From NCBI GenBank assembly GCA_024734555.1, contig JANPWX010000097.1, positions 6,091,369 to 6,155,368 on the forward strand: DNA of 64,000 bases. The letters run 5' to 3'. The notes below the pieces were generated by a model. It was not told where the DNA came from and did no database searches. It worked only from the letters and a program-made list of their open reading frames with translations. Source of the DNA: Trochalopteron elliotii. Its lineage: Eukaryota > Chordata > Aves > Passeriformes > Leiothrichidae. Position numbers and translations under genes: made by a program. Positions 1 through 52,224 of the stretch are shown here, one piece after another (the first letter of the stretch is position 1; the number at the start of each line of letters is the position of its first letter).

Positions 1-1262
1 GTGAGAATAGGATAGATCCTGCAGTGGAAGATCTCTCTGGTTCTGCAAACTTTATCAGGCAAGACTGATAAGTTTTTCCAGGTTTTTTTTCAAAGCAAAA
101 TACTCCCTTCCTCAGTATGTGACCCAGTGACTAGTACTGGCTTTTTGGCTCACTGATCTATGAAAGGATTTTTAGATAAAACAGCTACTCAGTAGGGACT
201 TACTTAGCTTGAAAGGATTTTAGGCTGCATGTTACACAGTTCCTTCACTTTCCCAGAAGCAAATACTTTGCCTTCACAAGGGGAGATGTTCTGATATTTT
301 TTTCTCTTTTTTTAGTTTCTGTATAATGTGGCTGGTATTGGTACATATTCACGGACTTCTAATGGTTTTGAATTGAGTTGATTTTCTCCTCACTTCTATA
401 AATAATGGAGTACAGTTCTTGGTCACTTTTACCAAAACAGGGTAGGCAGTGCAGTTGAAGAGTTCCTCTGCTTTGTGAGCTGCCTTCTCCTCAGCAGCAA
501 TCACCCTTGTTTTCTCCTGGACTTCCCTGATGCTCCTGCCCTCTGCAGCACAGCACTGTTTGGCATAGCATTCACTTCATGAAAAAATCAAATAAGCCTC
601 AGATGTGGGTAACTGTGTCTCTCCTACTGTCCAGTGGCTAGGAGCCTGGAATAAAGTATATCTCAACATGTATCTGTGTGAGAGAGGGTTGCTTGTTATC
701 CAGACAGCTTTGAAGACAGCCAGTATCTCTGAGTGAAATGCTCCATCATCCCAACTACAAGAGGAGAAACTTCCAAATCTAGATTTAATGGAAGTCTTCC
801 TTTTTTTAGATACCAGTTTTGTGTGACTACTGACCACATAATTAAATGTAATCACTAAATGCATAATTTAGAGGGAAGAGTAAAGTTTTTAAAGATTGCT
901 GACCCTCAGAATGATTGAGAGCTGCTCCTAGACAAAGTGCAGTTCTTAATTGTCAAGTGTCTCAAATGGGTCCATTGTGAGAATTCTGCTTTAAAGGAAA
1001 TCTGATATTATGGATATTTCCTGTTGTAGTTGGTGTTTATACTGTATGGTTGTTTCCATCCTTCCAAAAATCTGTCCTAAAAAAGAAATTACAGATTTAT
1101 AAGTCTGTCATTTACCAAGCAATAGCTTTGACTTCCCACTTTCCCCAGTATTACAGTTGAATTTGTTTCTTTTGGGGGTATTTCTTTTGTCAGCATAGAG
1201 ATTACTTCTGTTGCTTGTTCCAAGTTTTGCTGTTTACAGTCTCTTGATGCTTTTTTCCACAG
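1..1262 (+). other. NTPCR intron (partial), no other feature seen
   Basis: This is AT-rich sequence upstream of the first visible NTPCR exon. I searched it for the preceding exon of the gene (the GPLSRVG/PPPGKR region of the family) and did not find it. No repeat family was recognised. Open frames here are short and show no family resemblance. Confidence 0.6.
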
Positions 1263-1472
1263 GTAAACCATGGTGGTGACACAGAGAAAAGAATTTGTGT
1301 CATAGATGAGATAGGTAAAATGGAACTCTTCAGCCAGGCTTTTATTCAAGCTGTTCGTCAGACGCTGGCTGGCTCGGGGACTGTGGTGCTTGGAACTATT
1401 CCAATACCTAAGGGAAAGCCACTGGATCTTGTTGAAGAAATAAGAAGTAGGAAAGATGTTAAAGTGTTCAAT
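1263..1472 (+). CDS. NTPCR: NTPCR penultimate coding exon (Walker B exon)
   Basis: This is a 210-nt exon, exactly 70 codons, phase 0 at both ends. The acceptor is a T-rich tract ending in ccacag just before 1263; the donor is AAT|GTGAGTAA at 1473. It encodes VNHGGDTEKR followed by CVIDEIGKMELFSQ, a helix FIQAVRQTL, the strand TVVLGTIPIPKGKPL and LVEEIRSRKDVKVFN. The hydrophobic strand ending in DE is the Walker B motif of THEP1-type NTPases. The first residues (VNHGGDTEKR) are the part least like the human protein as I remember it. Confidence 0.93.
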
Positions 1473-4400
1473 GTGAGTAATATTTAATATCCTTAAAGAG
1501 CCTTCTGTTCTAGGTTACTAGTTTATATTTGGCTCTGTTCAAAAATGGTTACTGCCAATTGATAGCTGTGGGTAACTTGCATGAAATAAGTTTTTTAGTT
1601 TCCATTTTATTCTTAATGGGCAGGTGTTCACCTTATTAAAAAAAAATCCCATTTGGCACTTACTGTAGCAGTCTCACACAGCTGGCTTTGCTTCTGAGGG
1701 GCTGCAGAAGTAATGCTATAGTTGTTTTAAAAGGTTTCTTTGCTGTAGTATTATTGCGGTATAGGTATTCATTATTCCTAAGAGTTAAATCTTTTAAAGT
1801 ACAGTCAAATTTTTAAGCTTTTTTTTTTTTTTCCCAGACTGGCTTGCAAAAATATTACCAGTAGTCTTATTCAAGGAAAAAAGGCAGCAGTGGAATTTGC
1901 AGGAATGATTTATAGAAGAAAGACAGTTATAAATGGAGTGTACTTTGTCTGGAGTCAGTGAACCAATTTTGGAATTCATTGTTATTTTTACAGACATAAT
2001 TTTCAGAATATTAGGGTCTCAAAAAATATTTCTGATCAGTCACAGGGTGGTTCTCAAAAACGTAGCACAGCAAAACATAGCCTGTTCCTAGGAGTGCATG
2101 TATGAGGTTTCCTTAACGTCAGTAAGTGTCCTCGATGCTTCACAAAAACAAAGGCACCTCTCACTCCTTTGATTTATGTTGTTTCCTATTCAAAGCTGCC
2201 TTTAAAACCTGCAGTGCTCAGAGTTCCTCAGCTTTCCTTTAATTGAGGGTTCCATGGTCATCTTCAATTTCTGTTTTTATATTAAATGCTGATTTAATTA
2301 AATGCTAATGCAACTGTAGGAGCAAAAGAGAGATTTTTTTTTCCTTGCATAAGCATTCAACTCCCTTCATTTCCTCTCAGAGATAAACCCCCAGGTTTTT
2401 CCACTACTGAGCTGATGTGTGGTTGTAGTCAGGCTGTTGAACAGAAATGCACGTAAATGTGAATTTTGTATGAATTGCTTTACAGGGGTATGACTGGGGA
2501 AGGGGATTGAGAAGCCTTGCTGAAGGTACCAGTTGTTCAGTGCTTAGGCTGCAGTCATGGCAGGACAGTGGTGTGTGCATTTGGTCCTCTCATGAGAGGA
2601 GATGGGGCTAGAAGACAGCATTTGGCTTTTCAAGGAAGCTTTTCAGGCTTCTAGTGTCTCTTTCTGTCAGGTGATATTCAGAGGGTACGGGCTACTCAAC
2701 CCTGGGTTTTCATCTGTATCAGTCTGCTAATAAATCTTTCTCTCAGGTACTGACTCCAGCCAGCAAAAGTCTTTCTGTAAGTTTCAATGGAGCAGTGTTT
2801 TCTGTAGCTAAAAGATCTTTACTAAAACAACGACTCATCCTGTTCATGCTGCTGAGATTAGGACATGCAGGTTTCTTTAATTAAATAGAGATCTCTGGTG
2901 AATCCATTAACCAAAAGCATGGATGTGAAATGTGTGACAGACTGCAGTCATTCCCAGGTGTCACAGACCTGCTAAGCTGGGCTCTTGTGCAGAAGAGCAT
3001 GTCTCTCTTCTCCAGTGTCACTCTACATGCTCTTTCCCAGCTGGTTGAAGTGTGTGCATGAGCAGGAGTAGAACCTGCTGTGGGGAGTCAGAGGTGTTAG
3101 TAGTGGATGCTGGGTCACCAGCTGTGTTCTTCAAGGGCTGTGACATGGGAAAACCTGGAGTGCCCAAATAGCTCACAGTCAGTAATTTCTTACTAACTTG
3201 GATGGTGCCTGGAAGTGTTCAGAAGTAGGTGGCTACCTTCCGAAAGCATTCTGCTTTCTTTGTCACTTAATAAGGAGTTAGGCTGCATTCAAATAGCTCA
3301 TCTCAGTTTTTTCATCCTGCTCCTAGTGTCTCAAGGACAGTTCTGATGAGAGAACAGCTGTTTGGTTTTTTACAATCCCTTCTGCCTTAAAAGTGTATTT
3401 TGTTGGTGTAAGTGGGCCCAGACGCCCTAAAAGCAATTTAACATTTGGTCTCAAATGTATAATTTATTATGTTTAGGGCACTTAACGATAGGAGCTCTGA
3501 TATTTAACACATTTCTTTCCATTGTTGCCCTGTTCCATTTTGCTGAGAGCTGAACTTTCCAGTGAAACTACAGAGGCTCTTTTTGCACTGCCTGCGTCTG
3601 TAGCTTTGCAGACATGGTGGCATGAATAGGATCAGGTTATCCTTAGCAGCTGGCAGATACTAATTTTCTCCCATTTTCCCATCTATTAATTTTGCTTGCA
3701 TGAAACCCATTAGTGAAGTATGGTTGCATATGCCTATTAAGGAAGAAGACAGTTACATGGATAGAGAGAAGAAAAGGTTCCATTTGAACAGATTGTACAC
3801 AAGTGATTTCCTTGACGGTATTTTTAACAGTTAGAGGAAGAAAGCTTTTGTCCTCTGTAGTTGCCTGCTTGGAATCTAGGTGGTAATTTCCTCCAAATTA
3901 CATAAATGCTTAATATAAGCAGCATCTACACCTATTTTCAACTCCTTTCTAAAAACATACCCATCTGTTTGTACATTCAGTACAGATACTGGGAGATTTG
4001 TTCTCTCTGGGAAAGCTGCCTGCACAGAATGTCTCCAGATCTAAAGAGGAGACTTATATCTATCAAACAGCCTTTGTAAAACAGTTGTGAAAATTTCCTA
4101 GCACTTGGCGCTTTCTCTCTGCTGCTCTCGCTGGACTTCTGGCATATAGGTATGGAAAAAGGATAGATAAAATGTAGTATTGTTTTTGCTGGCTGTGAGA
4201 GAGTGGGAAGAGCTATTAAATGTGCAGAAGGTCCTTTGAAAGTCAGGAGATCAGTACACTTGCTGTGAGATTTAGAGTTTGGCTCATCTGTGCTGTGTAT
4301 TGTTTACCTTGGGGTCCCAATAGCCCTACTGAAGAGCATTCTTTGTTGTCTTGCTCGCTTCGTTGTTGTGGGGTTTTCTGTTTATCTTATAAGGCTTGGA

Positions 4401-5861
4401 TTCATTCTCAATAAAAACGGTGACATTTTCAGACAGATCTTCCTTTTCATTACTCCCCCCCTCTTTTTTTTTTTTTTTTTTCAGTGTCACTTTTTAATTA
4501 ATCCCACGTTGATCTGTTGTCTTGAATTCAGTGGTAGGTGAGACCACTGTAGGTTTTACAGTGTTGGTTTACAGCACTTGGATAGGATGTGTGTGCCTGT
4601 AAATAGTGGTAGGCTCCTAGGGCCAAATTCCTCAGATAGAACTGTCACCTACTTAACAACAACAATAATAATAGTAATACTTTCTCCTGTTCATTATTGA
4701 CTGTAGTACTGGAAGGGATACAAACTCTTGTGCTCACATCCTAAATGCAGATATAGGGAGTGCAGTGGAAGCTTGCTGGTAGAGAGTTTCATGCTGTGCA
4801 TGGTGTTGTATCTCTTTCCTTGTCAAACAGCTTTTCTACACTTTGTATGAATGCCCTTACGTATTTTTTGAGCTCCTGTGTCTTTGTCTTATTTCTTCCT
4901 GCCCTCTCTGCAGGGATCTGAACAGTGGGGAAAATTTCTTAGACTTTTTAAAATGAAGCTTTTGCTGTGCTTCACACTTGCTTGTTACCCTTTTAGAACC
5001 CCAGTCATCTCCCCAGGTTTTGTTTGAGTGAGTAAGCATGGCACTGTGGGTCACAGGGCTCTGGATCAGGACCCAGTCTGTCAGGCAGGGATAATTTACA
5101 CACACATAGCCCCCAGCTCTGTGCCCCTGGGAGCTGAGCTGACTAGCAAGCACCAGCACTTGCTTGGCAGTTTACAGTCATCTGTATTCACATATGCTGG
5201 ACTTAAAGCCCAGCATTCCCATGGCCTGGTCAGCCAAAGGCATAACTCGGTGTGCTACAGAACACCCCAGCTTTCTCCAATAGTTTTATTTCTTTCCCAA
5301 GATGTTTCTCTCCTGTAGCAATAAGGGTTCTCAGAGTACAGTTAGACTGCTAAGCCTGTTTTAGTTTTTTTTCTTTGCAGATGTTTTTGACTAGGTCTGT
5401 CATCTTAATAAATACAACCCTTTCAAGTAATGAAGGCATAAGAACTCCACTTTATATTAGGAAAGTTAAATTTGGTAGTTGAAAAGGATTTCTAGTAATG
5501 ACAAAAGTACATGCTGGTTCTTTGAGTGATTCTTGTTAGTTACTCAAGCCCTGAATAATACTGCAAAATACTACAGGTAATTAAATCAAAAGATCACTAA
5601 ATATTCAACTGTGGCTTTTGTGGCTTTAGCATACTGTGTTCTCAGTAGCAGAAGAAGGCAGGTGTTTGACACTCAACATTCCTGCACTGAAAAAGAAACG
5701 CATTGGAATTTCTGCTTTGATTGTTTTTGAAGTAAACACTGGTATAGAAGCTATTCATGAAATTACATCAGTTTTAATTTCTCTTTCTCTAGGTTAGTAA
5801 GGAAAACAGAAACAGCATTATGCAAGACATCTTGGCAGCTGTGGAATCCTGTAGAAAATGA
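1263..5861 (+). CDS. NTPCR: NTPCR, C-terminal part (two coding exons, 5' end outside window)
   Basis: Cancer-related nucleoside triphosphatase of the THEP1/P-loop family, a small soluble enzyme that slowly hydrolyses ATP, GTP and other NTPs in vitro. Coding exons at 1263-1472 and 5793-5861 join in phase 0 to give the last 92 residues and a TGA stop. The family protein is about 190 residues, so roughly half is here. The first exon holds the Walker B region CVIDEIGKMELFS, in which Asp-Glu is the metal-binding and catalytic pair, followed by GTIPIPKGKPL and the RKDVKVFNV segment typical of the vertebrate protein. The Walker A loop is not in the window; it must be encoded upstream of base 1. The gene faces PCNX2 tail to tail. 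Identification rests on remembered similarity to human NTPCR plus this neighbour. Confidence 0.93.
1473..5792 (+). other. Last NTPCR intron
   Basis: A 4.3-kb intron between the two NTPCR exons. It holds an 18-base T run at 4464-4481 directly followed by cag. This mimics a splice acceptor, but nothing coding follows it. There is a short AAC/AAT-rich patch near 4658-4680. No transposon was recognised. Confidence 0.7.
5793..5861 (+). CDS. NTPCR: NTPCR terminal coding exon
   Basis: This is a 69-nt coding segment, 22 codons plus TGA at 5859-5861. The acceptor is ttctctttctctag before 5793. It encodes VSKENRNSIMQDILAAVES then CRK. The KENRN core and the basic C-terminal end match the family. It joins the 1263-1472 exon in phase 0 across a 4.3-kb intron. 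The 3' UTR continues to the right; its end is not obvious. Confidence 0.93.
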   Translation, partial: VSKENRNSIMQDILAAVESCRK

Positions 5862-8800
5862 AGACCTTTTCTGTCCTGTAAACACTGAAGCTTTAATTTC
5901 AGCAGCACATTATAACATTTTGTGGATGGTTTAGAGTCTGTCCTTCCTGCTTTAGCCCCCTGGAGGCCTTACTGGAGCCTTCAGGGTAAGCAGGGTAAAG
6001 CTGGTAATGCTCTAAAATGGCATAGCAGGATTGTAATTTATTCAGTTCACTGAATTAAAAAAATTGAACAGATGTGTAGCTAACATCCAGTTCTAATCTG
6101 GGGGTTTGGAAGTTAGGTGGTCAACTCTGATCTGAGTTACCTTATGTGAAAACAATTAACTGTGAAATCTGTTTGAGATCTTAGTCTTTCTGAGTGTGTT
6201 TGGACTCCTCTGCCTACAGATCAATTAAATATCTGCAACATAGCCCTGATGCAACAGAACAGAACCCTGTCCAAAATGTATGTGAGTCCTGCCTGGTTTG
6301 TGTAGGAATGTTTAGCTGTCGGTGACTCAGCCTAAGTGTGTTCAGGTGTATTTTAGCATGGGTGCTGACAAATCAGCAGGTAGAGGGAATCAGCAGATGT
6401 GCTTTCTCCTGCTACCCCCAGGCATCCCTGTCTGCAGTTGCAGTATAAGGGTTATCCAGAATTTCAAGTCAGGAGTGACATTCACAGAATTCCATTTTGG
6501 GAGGAAAAATAGCCAAATCTACCCTCTCTTACATGGCCCAGACACTAATTGATAAGAGGAATGCATTTTGAATTAATTTTCAGTTTTCTGATGGCAGTCC
6601 TTTCCCACACTCCCTTACAAATAATATATATATATAAATACTGAAGTCCATGAATTTCATCAAATCTTGTGTTTTTCATGCTGAGTTTAAGTAATGACTG
6701 ATTTAATACTGTATTTGTCTATATTAATTTTACAATCTGCTATGTTTATTGATACTTAGATTTGTTTGGGGTTTTTTCCTGTTCAATTCTGTACATGCTT
6801 AATGGTGAAATGAGAAATGTTTGAGAGTATTAGACAATGTGTTTCCCTGTGAGGAGTGCAAATGTGTTCAGCAGAAATGCTGCCATTTAATCAGTTTTGC
6901 GTGTTGTGAAAACAGAATTCCCTCCCAGGTGCACACTATTCATTGTAAAATTATGGTCATCTCTGGCTGAAGAAAGTTGTTAGAAATTCAGTTGTTTCTT
7001 AACATTTTTTCTGTTCAGTTCAATGACAGTTAAAATGAGCAAACTATTTAAAGGCATCTTCAAATATTATTTTATTGATTTATTTCTGTAAAATTGACTC
7101 TCAGAGTTACATAGGGTTGGATGGGGACAGGTATTTTTTCACACACCCTGCACCTCCACGGGTGGTAGGAGGTGCTTGGCTTGTTAAAGGATGCCATGGG
7201 CTCATTCCCTCACTGCCTTGTTAGGAGTACCCATCTGCCCAAATCCATTTAGATGGTAAGTACTGTCTTCATCATATTTGGGAAAAGAAAACTCTTAGGA
7301 TCTCCACTTGACAGTGTACAGCTTCTGGCTGCCATTTGCAAAATAAGGTTGTGCCCTAAAGACACACTAATCACTTAATTATTTCAGGTATTCTATTCAG
7401 ACACCTTTTTAGATGTTTTTTAGATTTAGATACACCTTTTACTTTGGGACCAAAGTAAACTTTGTCAGGGCTGTATGCCTTAGGTTTTTGAACAGAAACC
7501 TTTGCACCTAAGTGGTGGATGCCCTCCTGTTTAAATGTAAGTCTCTTAATCTGTAAAATATGCTGCAAAAGAATAGTTCTTTCAATGAATAGTTACCCAA
7601 AATATAGCACAGTTTTAGTGGGACTGCTGTTAAGTCTTAAATGAGGACTGACCTTTAAAGCTAAATATAAAATGGAGAGATTTGACACTTGTCTGGTAGA
7701 AGCTGAGGAGGGGAGTTCTGTTAGGAGTCAGTGAAATCTGGTTCAGCCAGTATTGCTGAGAGATCACTTAAAGTGGTGTTTATTCCCCATAAAAGCAGAT
7801 GCAGTGCCATGATGCCTGCTATAGTCTCATCATTTAGCAGAGTGCAGGAAAAAAAACCCCAAACAATTACAACAAGAAGTTTGGGGAACTTCTGATCAGT
7901 GCTTATAGTACTTTGAATCCATTGTCTCAAGGTTCACGCAAGACCTTTTGTACTGAGGCTAGATAGTCACTAGAAAATGCAAGTGGATTTTTCCTTCTCT
8001 GGAACTGTGAGTGAAATATCAGCCCTTTTGAACTAATGCATATTTTTGCTACTGACGTCAGTGTATCTTGTTTTCTGCTACCTATCTCAAGATTAGTGTC
8101 ATTAATTTGTCCTTTTTTTAAGTCTGTTTTCTCTTGGAGCTAGAGTGCTTTTCAAGAGAAACAGAGAGAGGTTCTGTGATCTGTGTTCAGCAGGAGAATG
8201 TAGATGACCTTAACAGTCATGTCTGGCCTTTAAATCTCAGATGGTCCTGAAGATACGATTTGCCTGTTTCAATATACATCAAGTGAGTGAGAAAGTTGTA
8301 TTTCCAACTGCATGTAAGTTTTTATGACAACATGTATTTACTTTAAAGGTAAAAATTTATTGTCTGGTCTTGCACTAGTAAAATACTTGGAAGGCCTTGA
8401 GAGCACTGTAACAGCAAATGGAGCATTCAGCATTCCCCTGATGGGCCAATTTTATTAATAGCACACATTTGGTGAAAAGCACCTCTGATGTACCAGCTAC
8501 ATTCCAGATGACAACATTAGTGCACCTGCAGCTTTTAATTGGTGCAAAGAAGGGGAGAATGTGGGGTACCAATTACTGTCTGGAAGCCTGAGAATCAAGG
8601 ACATTTTTAGCCACAAGTCTTGTAATTCCAGCATAAAATTGCACACAGCATGGAATAAACAGGGCCTGCATTATTTATCATGCATTAGGCAATTTTTGAC
8701 TTGTAAAACTGAGTGAGAGAGGTGAATCTTTGATACTGGACCTACTGCAAAGTTAATTATAAGTAATGTGTCTGTGTTGCAGATTTAAGGATATACAAGC

Positions 8801-11800
8801 ACTAGTGAAACATGGTAATTAAATACCAGCTCCTAATCCAGGGAGTAATCTAAATATAGCAATAATTGGGTATTTTTAAAAAATGCATTGAAGAGAAGAT
8901 GATTATCACATGCTGGAGAATCTCACTGGTAATTCTAATCCTCTATAATGAGCTGCACAAAATTCAGCTAATCTTTAACTTAAATTTTCCAGTAAGAGAG
9001 GAGCTATCAGTTGGTGGGCTAGAGACAAATGCAGATGATATTTCTTGCCTTATTCTAATAAGCAGTTCTTATAAAAAGCTGTGAATGACATCACAGAGAA
9101 ACCTAAGAACTTACTAGTGTCAGAATGTCATTCATAGATATTGAGCGTATCTAGTCATCATGCCAAGTAAAAAAGATTCACACTGGTAAGTCCTTTTCAT
9201 TGAGATTTGTCTTCAGTGAAGTGAGTGCCAAGATTTTCTGCTGTGGGAATGAGGTGAGACTTTGCAACAAGAACTTCAGTTCCTCAAAGAGAAGTTGCAT
9301 GACACTACAAAATGGAGGGAACAGCCAGCACCTCTGTTTTTTATTTTTGGAAGAACAAGAATGAACTTTGCAGACTTTGTCTACCACTTGTTTCTACTTG
9401 CTTGCTGTGGTGGGAAACAGCTGGGCTGAAGGCCAGGCTGGGGCTTGCCGGTGTTCCTGGTGGATGTGAGCAGTTCAGCAGCCTGTGCTTGGCTTTAGTA
9501 AAATGTCACTGAAAGTCTTTTTGCCAGATCATCAGGTCATGTTTCACCATTAGGAGTGTAGCAACTGGCTTTTACTATATGATGTAAAGAAGAGCCTATT
9601 GGGAAAATTTTAGCAAAACAAAATATGGGGGTGGTAAGTATCCCATGCTCAGTGCAAAGGCTGAAGTACTGTGTTTGTGCTTGTTTTACTATATACTCAT
9701 TATTGTTCCTGCTGTAACCTGCTGTATTGTTTGTGTTCCTCTCTGGTTGCTGAGACAGTGGATAAAATCACTCCTAGTGTTTCTTTTCTGCAGTGGTGAT
9801 GTTATCTGAGGTTAAGATGGGAGGAGGCAGAAAAGGCCTCCATCTCTTCATCCCTTCTGACTTTTCTATGAAAGAACTGCATGTACAAATGGTCTTGTGG
9901 ATTGAGCACTTGATTTCTTCAAAGGATGCATTCAGCTTGCTAACAAGGTGGCAACATCACTATTTTCATGTTGTAGAAACAAAAGCATTCTGGGCTGGCT
10001 GAATGAGTGGCCTCTGCAGGCTCTGGAAAAATCAAGCACAGCACCTGATACAAAAAAACCCTGATGGAACTCTTGATAAAAGGTCCTTATATGGTGATGG
10101 TGGCATCCTTCCTGCATCATAGCTGTAGCAGAAGATCAGACATGGAGGCAAACTGTTAAGCCTGAGCAACTTTATGGCCAAGTTTTAACAGTGTTTGGCA
10201 TTGTGAAACCCATCAGCAAGGTAACAGATGACATAACACAATGAAAACACATTTGCTTTTCATTTGAAGGCCAAAACCTGCCCCAAAAGTGGCATACTTC
10301 CATCTTGCAACTCTGAGGCATCTCGTGTGTGAGGTTAAGTATCAAGCTGTTTTTCAGGAATAAAGGTATGACTCAAAGCCTTCATGTGTATGTAGGCAGT
10401 GGTGCTGAGGACTCAGGTGCCTTTTGGTGTTATGCAGAGCTGTTTGGAGGAGCTTATTGTTCAAATTAGGCCTTGTTGTAAAGGTTAGGTTCCTATTTAT
10501 TAGCTTGGTGTGCATCAAAGCCCTAAATGCACCTTCTGTCACAAACAGGGTTAACTGGGTGTATGCAAACCTCATGCAAAAATGGGGGAGGTCTAAGATG
10601 TGTTTAATTGATAAAACTTCATGCCTAGTTGCAGGTTTCATTTCTAACCATTATGTCAGATTATTTTGTAGGACTGGCTCATATTTAATACTGCTGCACA
10701 TAGCAGTAGCTGCATTAGTATAACAGCAGACTATCTCCAAAAATATGGAGAAATGTAACATGGGAGAGTTGGTGCTTGTTTTGATTCTTTTTTTTCTGTT
10801 ACGCTTGTTAGTGATCACTCCTGGGTTTTTTCAACCCACTATGCTACAATAGCAACTTTAAGGCAAAATAAAAACTCTGTAAGGCATGGGTACAAAAAAG
10901 GAACTGATTTTTGAACTTACCTTGACTCCTGTTTTGCCGTGCTTGCTCACTGTGACTGCACAAAGGCATTAGAACATGCTGTTTCTGGCAGCCATCCTGT
11001 GCAGCAGGCATCTGGACTTCATGGCACAACTGCTCTCCCCAAGGAGTTATGCTCCAGGGGACAGTGACTTGGACTAAGTCAGGAATTTTGAGGCAGCTGC
11101 ATTATTTTAGGAGGTAGTACCAGAGGCTGTGGAGATGGTGAAGTCTTGCAGAAGGTGTGGTGCTGAGGGAAGGTGCTGTCACTGAACCTCAATCCATGCT
11201 AAGCAAATACAGTGGTTGCCACTGAAAGGATTTGTGCAGTCATTCCCCAGTCTGGTTTAGTATGCTTGAGTTGGATCCACAGAATAATTTAAGTTGATTG
11301 GGACTACTAGAATTACTTACTTTTGATGGAAATTGATTCAAACTTCAAGATGTGAAAATTGGAGGCCTAAGTGATGCAAGGTGAATATGGGGAAGTTCTT
11401 GATGCTTTCCAGAGCCACCTGTTTGCACTGCCTCCATGTAGGAAGACAAAGCAGTGATGGTTTATCCTGTGGAGTGCCATGCAGAAGCCTCCCAAGCAGA
11501 AATGGGGCTGGTGGCTATTAGTAGGAGCCTACCTGTATAGCCTCTGTCCTTCATTTGTAATGAAGCACTTCATAAACAGTGTGGTGGGACAAGAGTCATC
11601 ATCTGCCAGAACTGGTCAGAAGGGAGCAGATGAATTCAATTTCCTCTTCCACATCTCACCAGGATGCTAGAGGAGACAGTAAGGCCTGAACTGCACTGAT
11701 GACCACGTGCCTAGAGGGCTTTATATGAATACTCTGCTTTTGTCTTTGTGAACATGAGCAGAATTTTTCCTAGATTGTGCTAAGCCTTATTAATAACTCA

Positions 11801-13338
11801 TCAAGATCTGAAGTGAACTAAAAAAGAATAGGTTTCTTAACTTTGCAAGGCAGAAAGCAAATGAAAACAAGTGCAAATAGAAGACCAGAAACTGCTGCCG
11901 CACAAAACATACTTGGATCATTTTATTTTCACTCAATCTTATTTAGTTCTACTACTCAGATCAGAAGTGTGGCACAGTAGGAAGCTCAGAATGCAACTGA
12001 GTATTGCCTAACAGTAATGAGACTTAGCTACAGCATCTCTTGTTAAATCTTGTTAATTGGGACAGAGCCTGGCTGCACATCATTGTGTTGAGATTTAGAA
12101 ACAATCTATGGTAGTTACAGTAAAGAGGAACAGCAAGACACTGATAGCTGCAATTTTTTTTAATTAGAAAAAAACCACACGCGTGTTTGTTTAGACTCTA
12201 TAGTAGAAGGATTTGTTGTAGCCTTTTGGGTTTCAAAGTAGTCATGCATTCCTGTAAATCAGTGTTTCCCAAACCTTGTGAAGGCATGGCCTCCCTTTTT
12301 GTATCATCTGTTTTTATTGGCAGCAGCTCAGTTTTCTCTGGGGGAGGGAAATCAGAAGGCTTTGTAATTACTGGCTACAAGTGTTTATGGAGAGTGTGCT
12401 GTGTCCGGCAACTAAAGGTATTCAGCTGTTCCCTTCCTAACACAAACACTTCCAGACAGTAAGTACAGCCTGCTTTGCACTTTTCTGTCCTTGAGGAGGA
12501 TTCCCCATGGCCCTTTTGCAACTTCTAAGGGTACTGTTGCTTAGAATTTGAGAAACACTGCTGTAAACCAAACAGGAGCACGAGATAATACCTAATTTAG
12601 GCAAAGCTGCTTTGCAAATAAGATGTACCATATGCTTTGAAGACTTTCCATGCACTGGATACTTTCTTTTCTTACACTTGACTTTTGTTAATTGGTGTAG
12701 CGTGGCTCGTTCACACAGTATTTCAGTATGGCTGCATGCAGTATATCAGTCTGAGATGCTGTGTTGCTATTCAGCATTAGCATCTGCGTAACACGTCAAA
12801 GAAAAATGAGATTTGCTGTTGGAAAAAAAAATCAGATTTAGCTCTAATGTTACAGGACACTGTACTGTCCTTTTATGTATTCATTGCTTCTGTTCTTAGT
12901 TGCCTTTTCCTATATGTTATATACCAAATTTCAATTAGTTTGCATGCAATCAGCTGTTTAGTAATGGCAGGAAAGAGATGTCTTTTGTGTGCTTTTCACT
13001 GAGTTGTATTAGTATTTCCTACTGTATTAATTTGTGATTCTAACCATTGCCAGGGAAGGAACGTTGAACAGGTTGTATTCATTGTTCTGGGATTTACAAG
13101 AACCTGAGATGAAGTGGCACTGTGTATTTTTTGGGATATCTTCCAACCCTACCCAGCCAAGGCCATTAGCTGAAGAACATCCACCCTGTAATATTCTTGT
13201 GTAGAAGTTAGAAAAATAAACATTTGAAGGTTGCTTATTACATTTGAAAGAACCTAAACCTATGTGCAGCTTTCTGACCGAACAACTCTGTCTGTATTTA
13301 ATGCTAAGAAGCGCGTGGCCCTTGTGCCAGAAGGCTCC
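5862..13338. other. Convergent 3' UTRs and intergenic region between NTPCR and PCNX2
   Basis: A 7.5-kb stretch between the two stop codons. It must contain both 3' UTRs and both poly(A) sites. Candidate + strand hexamers for NTPCR are ATTAAA near 6054 and 6222, with AATAAA near 8652 as a distant alternative. Candidate - strand hexamers for PCNX2 are AATAAA at 12313-12318 (inside the MITE) and 11922-11927. None can be chosen without transcript data. A short ATATAT run lies near 6625-6637. A weak CR1-like trace (acagaataatttaagttga) lies near 11279-11320. No coding gene was recognised. Confidence 0.6.
12260..12560. mobile_element. hAT-type MITE (Charlie-like non-autonomous DNA transposon)
   Basis: The element starts CAGTGTTTCCCAAACC at 12260 and ends with the inverted counterpart at 12541-12560, which reads CAGTGTTTCTCAAATTC on the other strand. 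The flanks carry an 8-base target site duplication with one mismatch: ctgtaaat at 12252-12259 and ctgtaaac at 12561-12568. CAGTG-type ends with 8-bp duplications are diagnostic of hAT elements, and the TTTCTCAAA end is typical of the Charlie group. At 301 bp it has no room for a transposase and shows none. It lies about 0.8 kb beyond the PCNX2 stop codon, in the possible 3' UTR, and contains an AATAAA on the PCNX2 strand. The exact subfamily is unknown. Confidence 0.82.

Positions 13339-52224
<38,886 letters not shown>

Noticed and set aside
4464..4484. A long T run followed by cag in the NTPCR intron, like a perfect splice acceptor.
   Set aside because: No coding similarity or phase-compatible exon follows; the NTPCR exons already join in phase.
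7095..7230. Phrase gagttacatagggttggatg resembling a CR1 terminus.
   Set aside because: The following bases do not continue as CR1.
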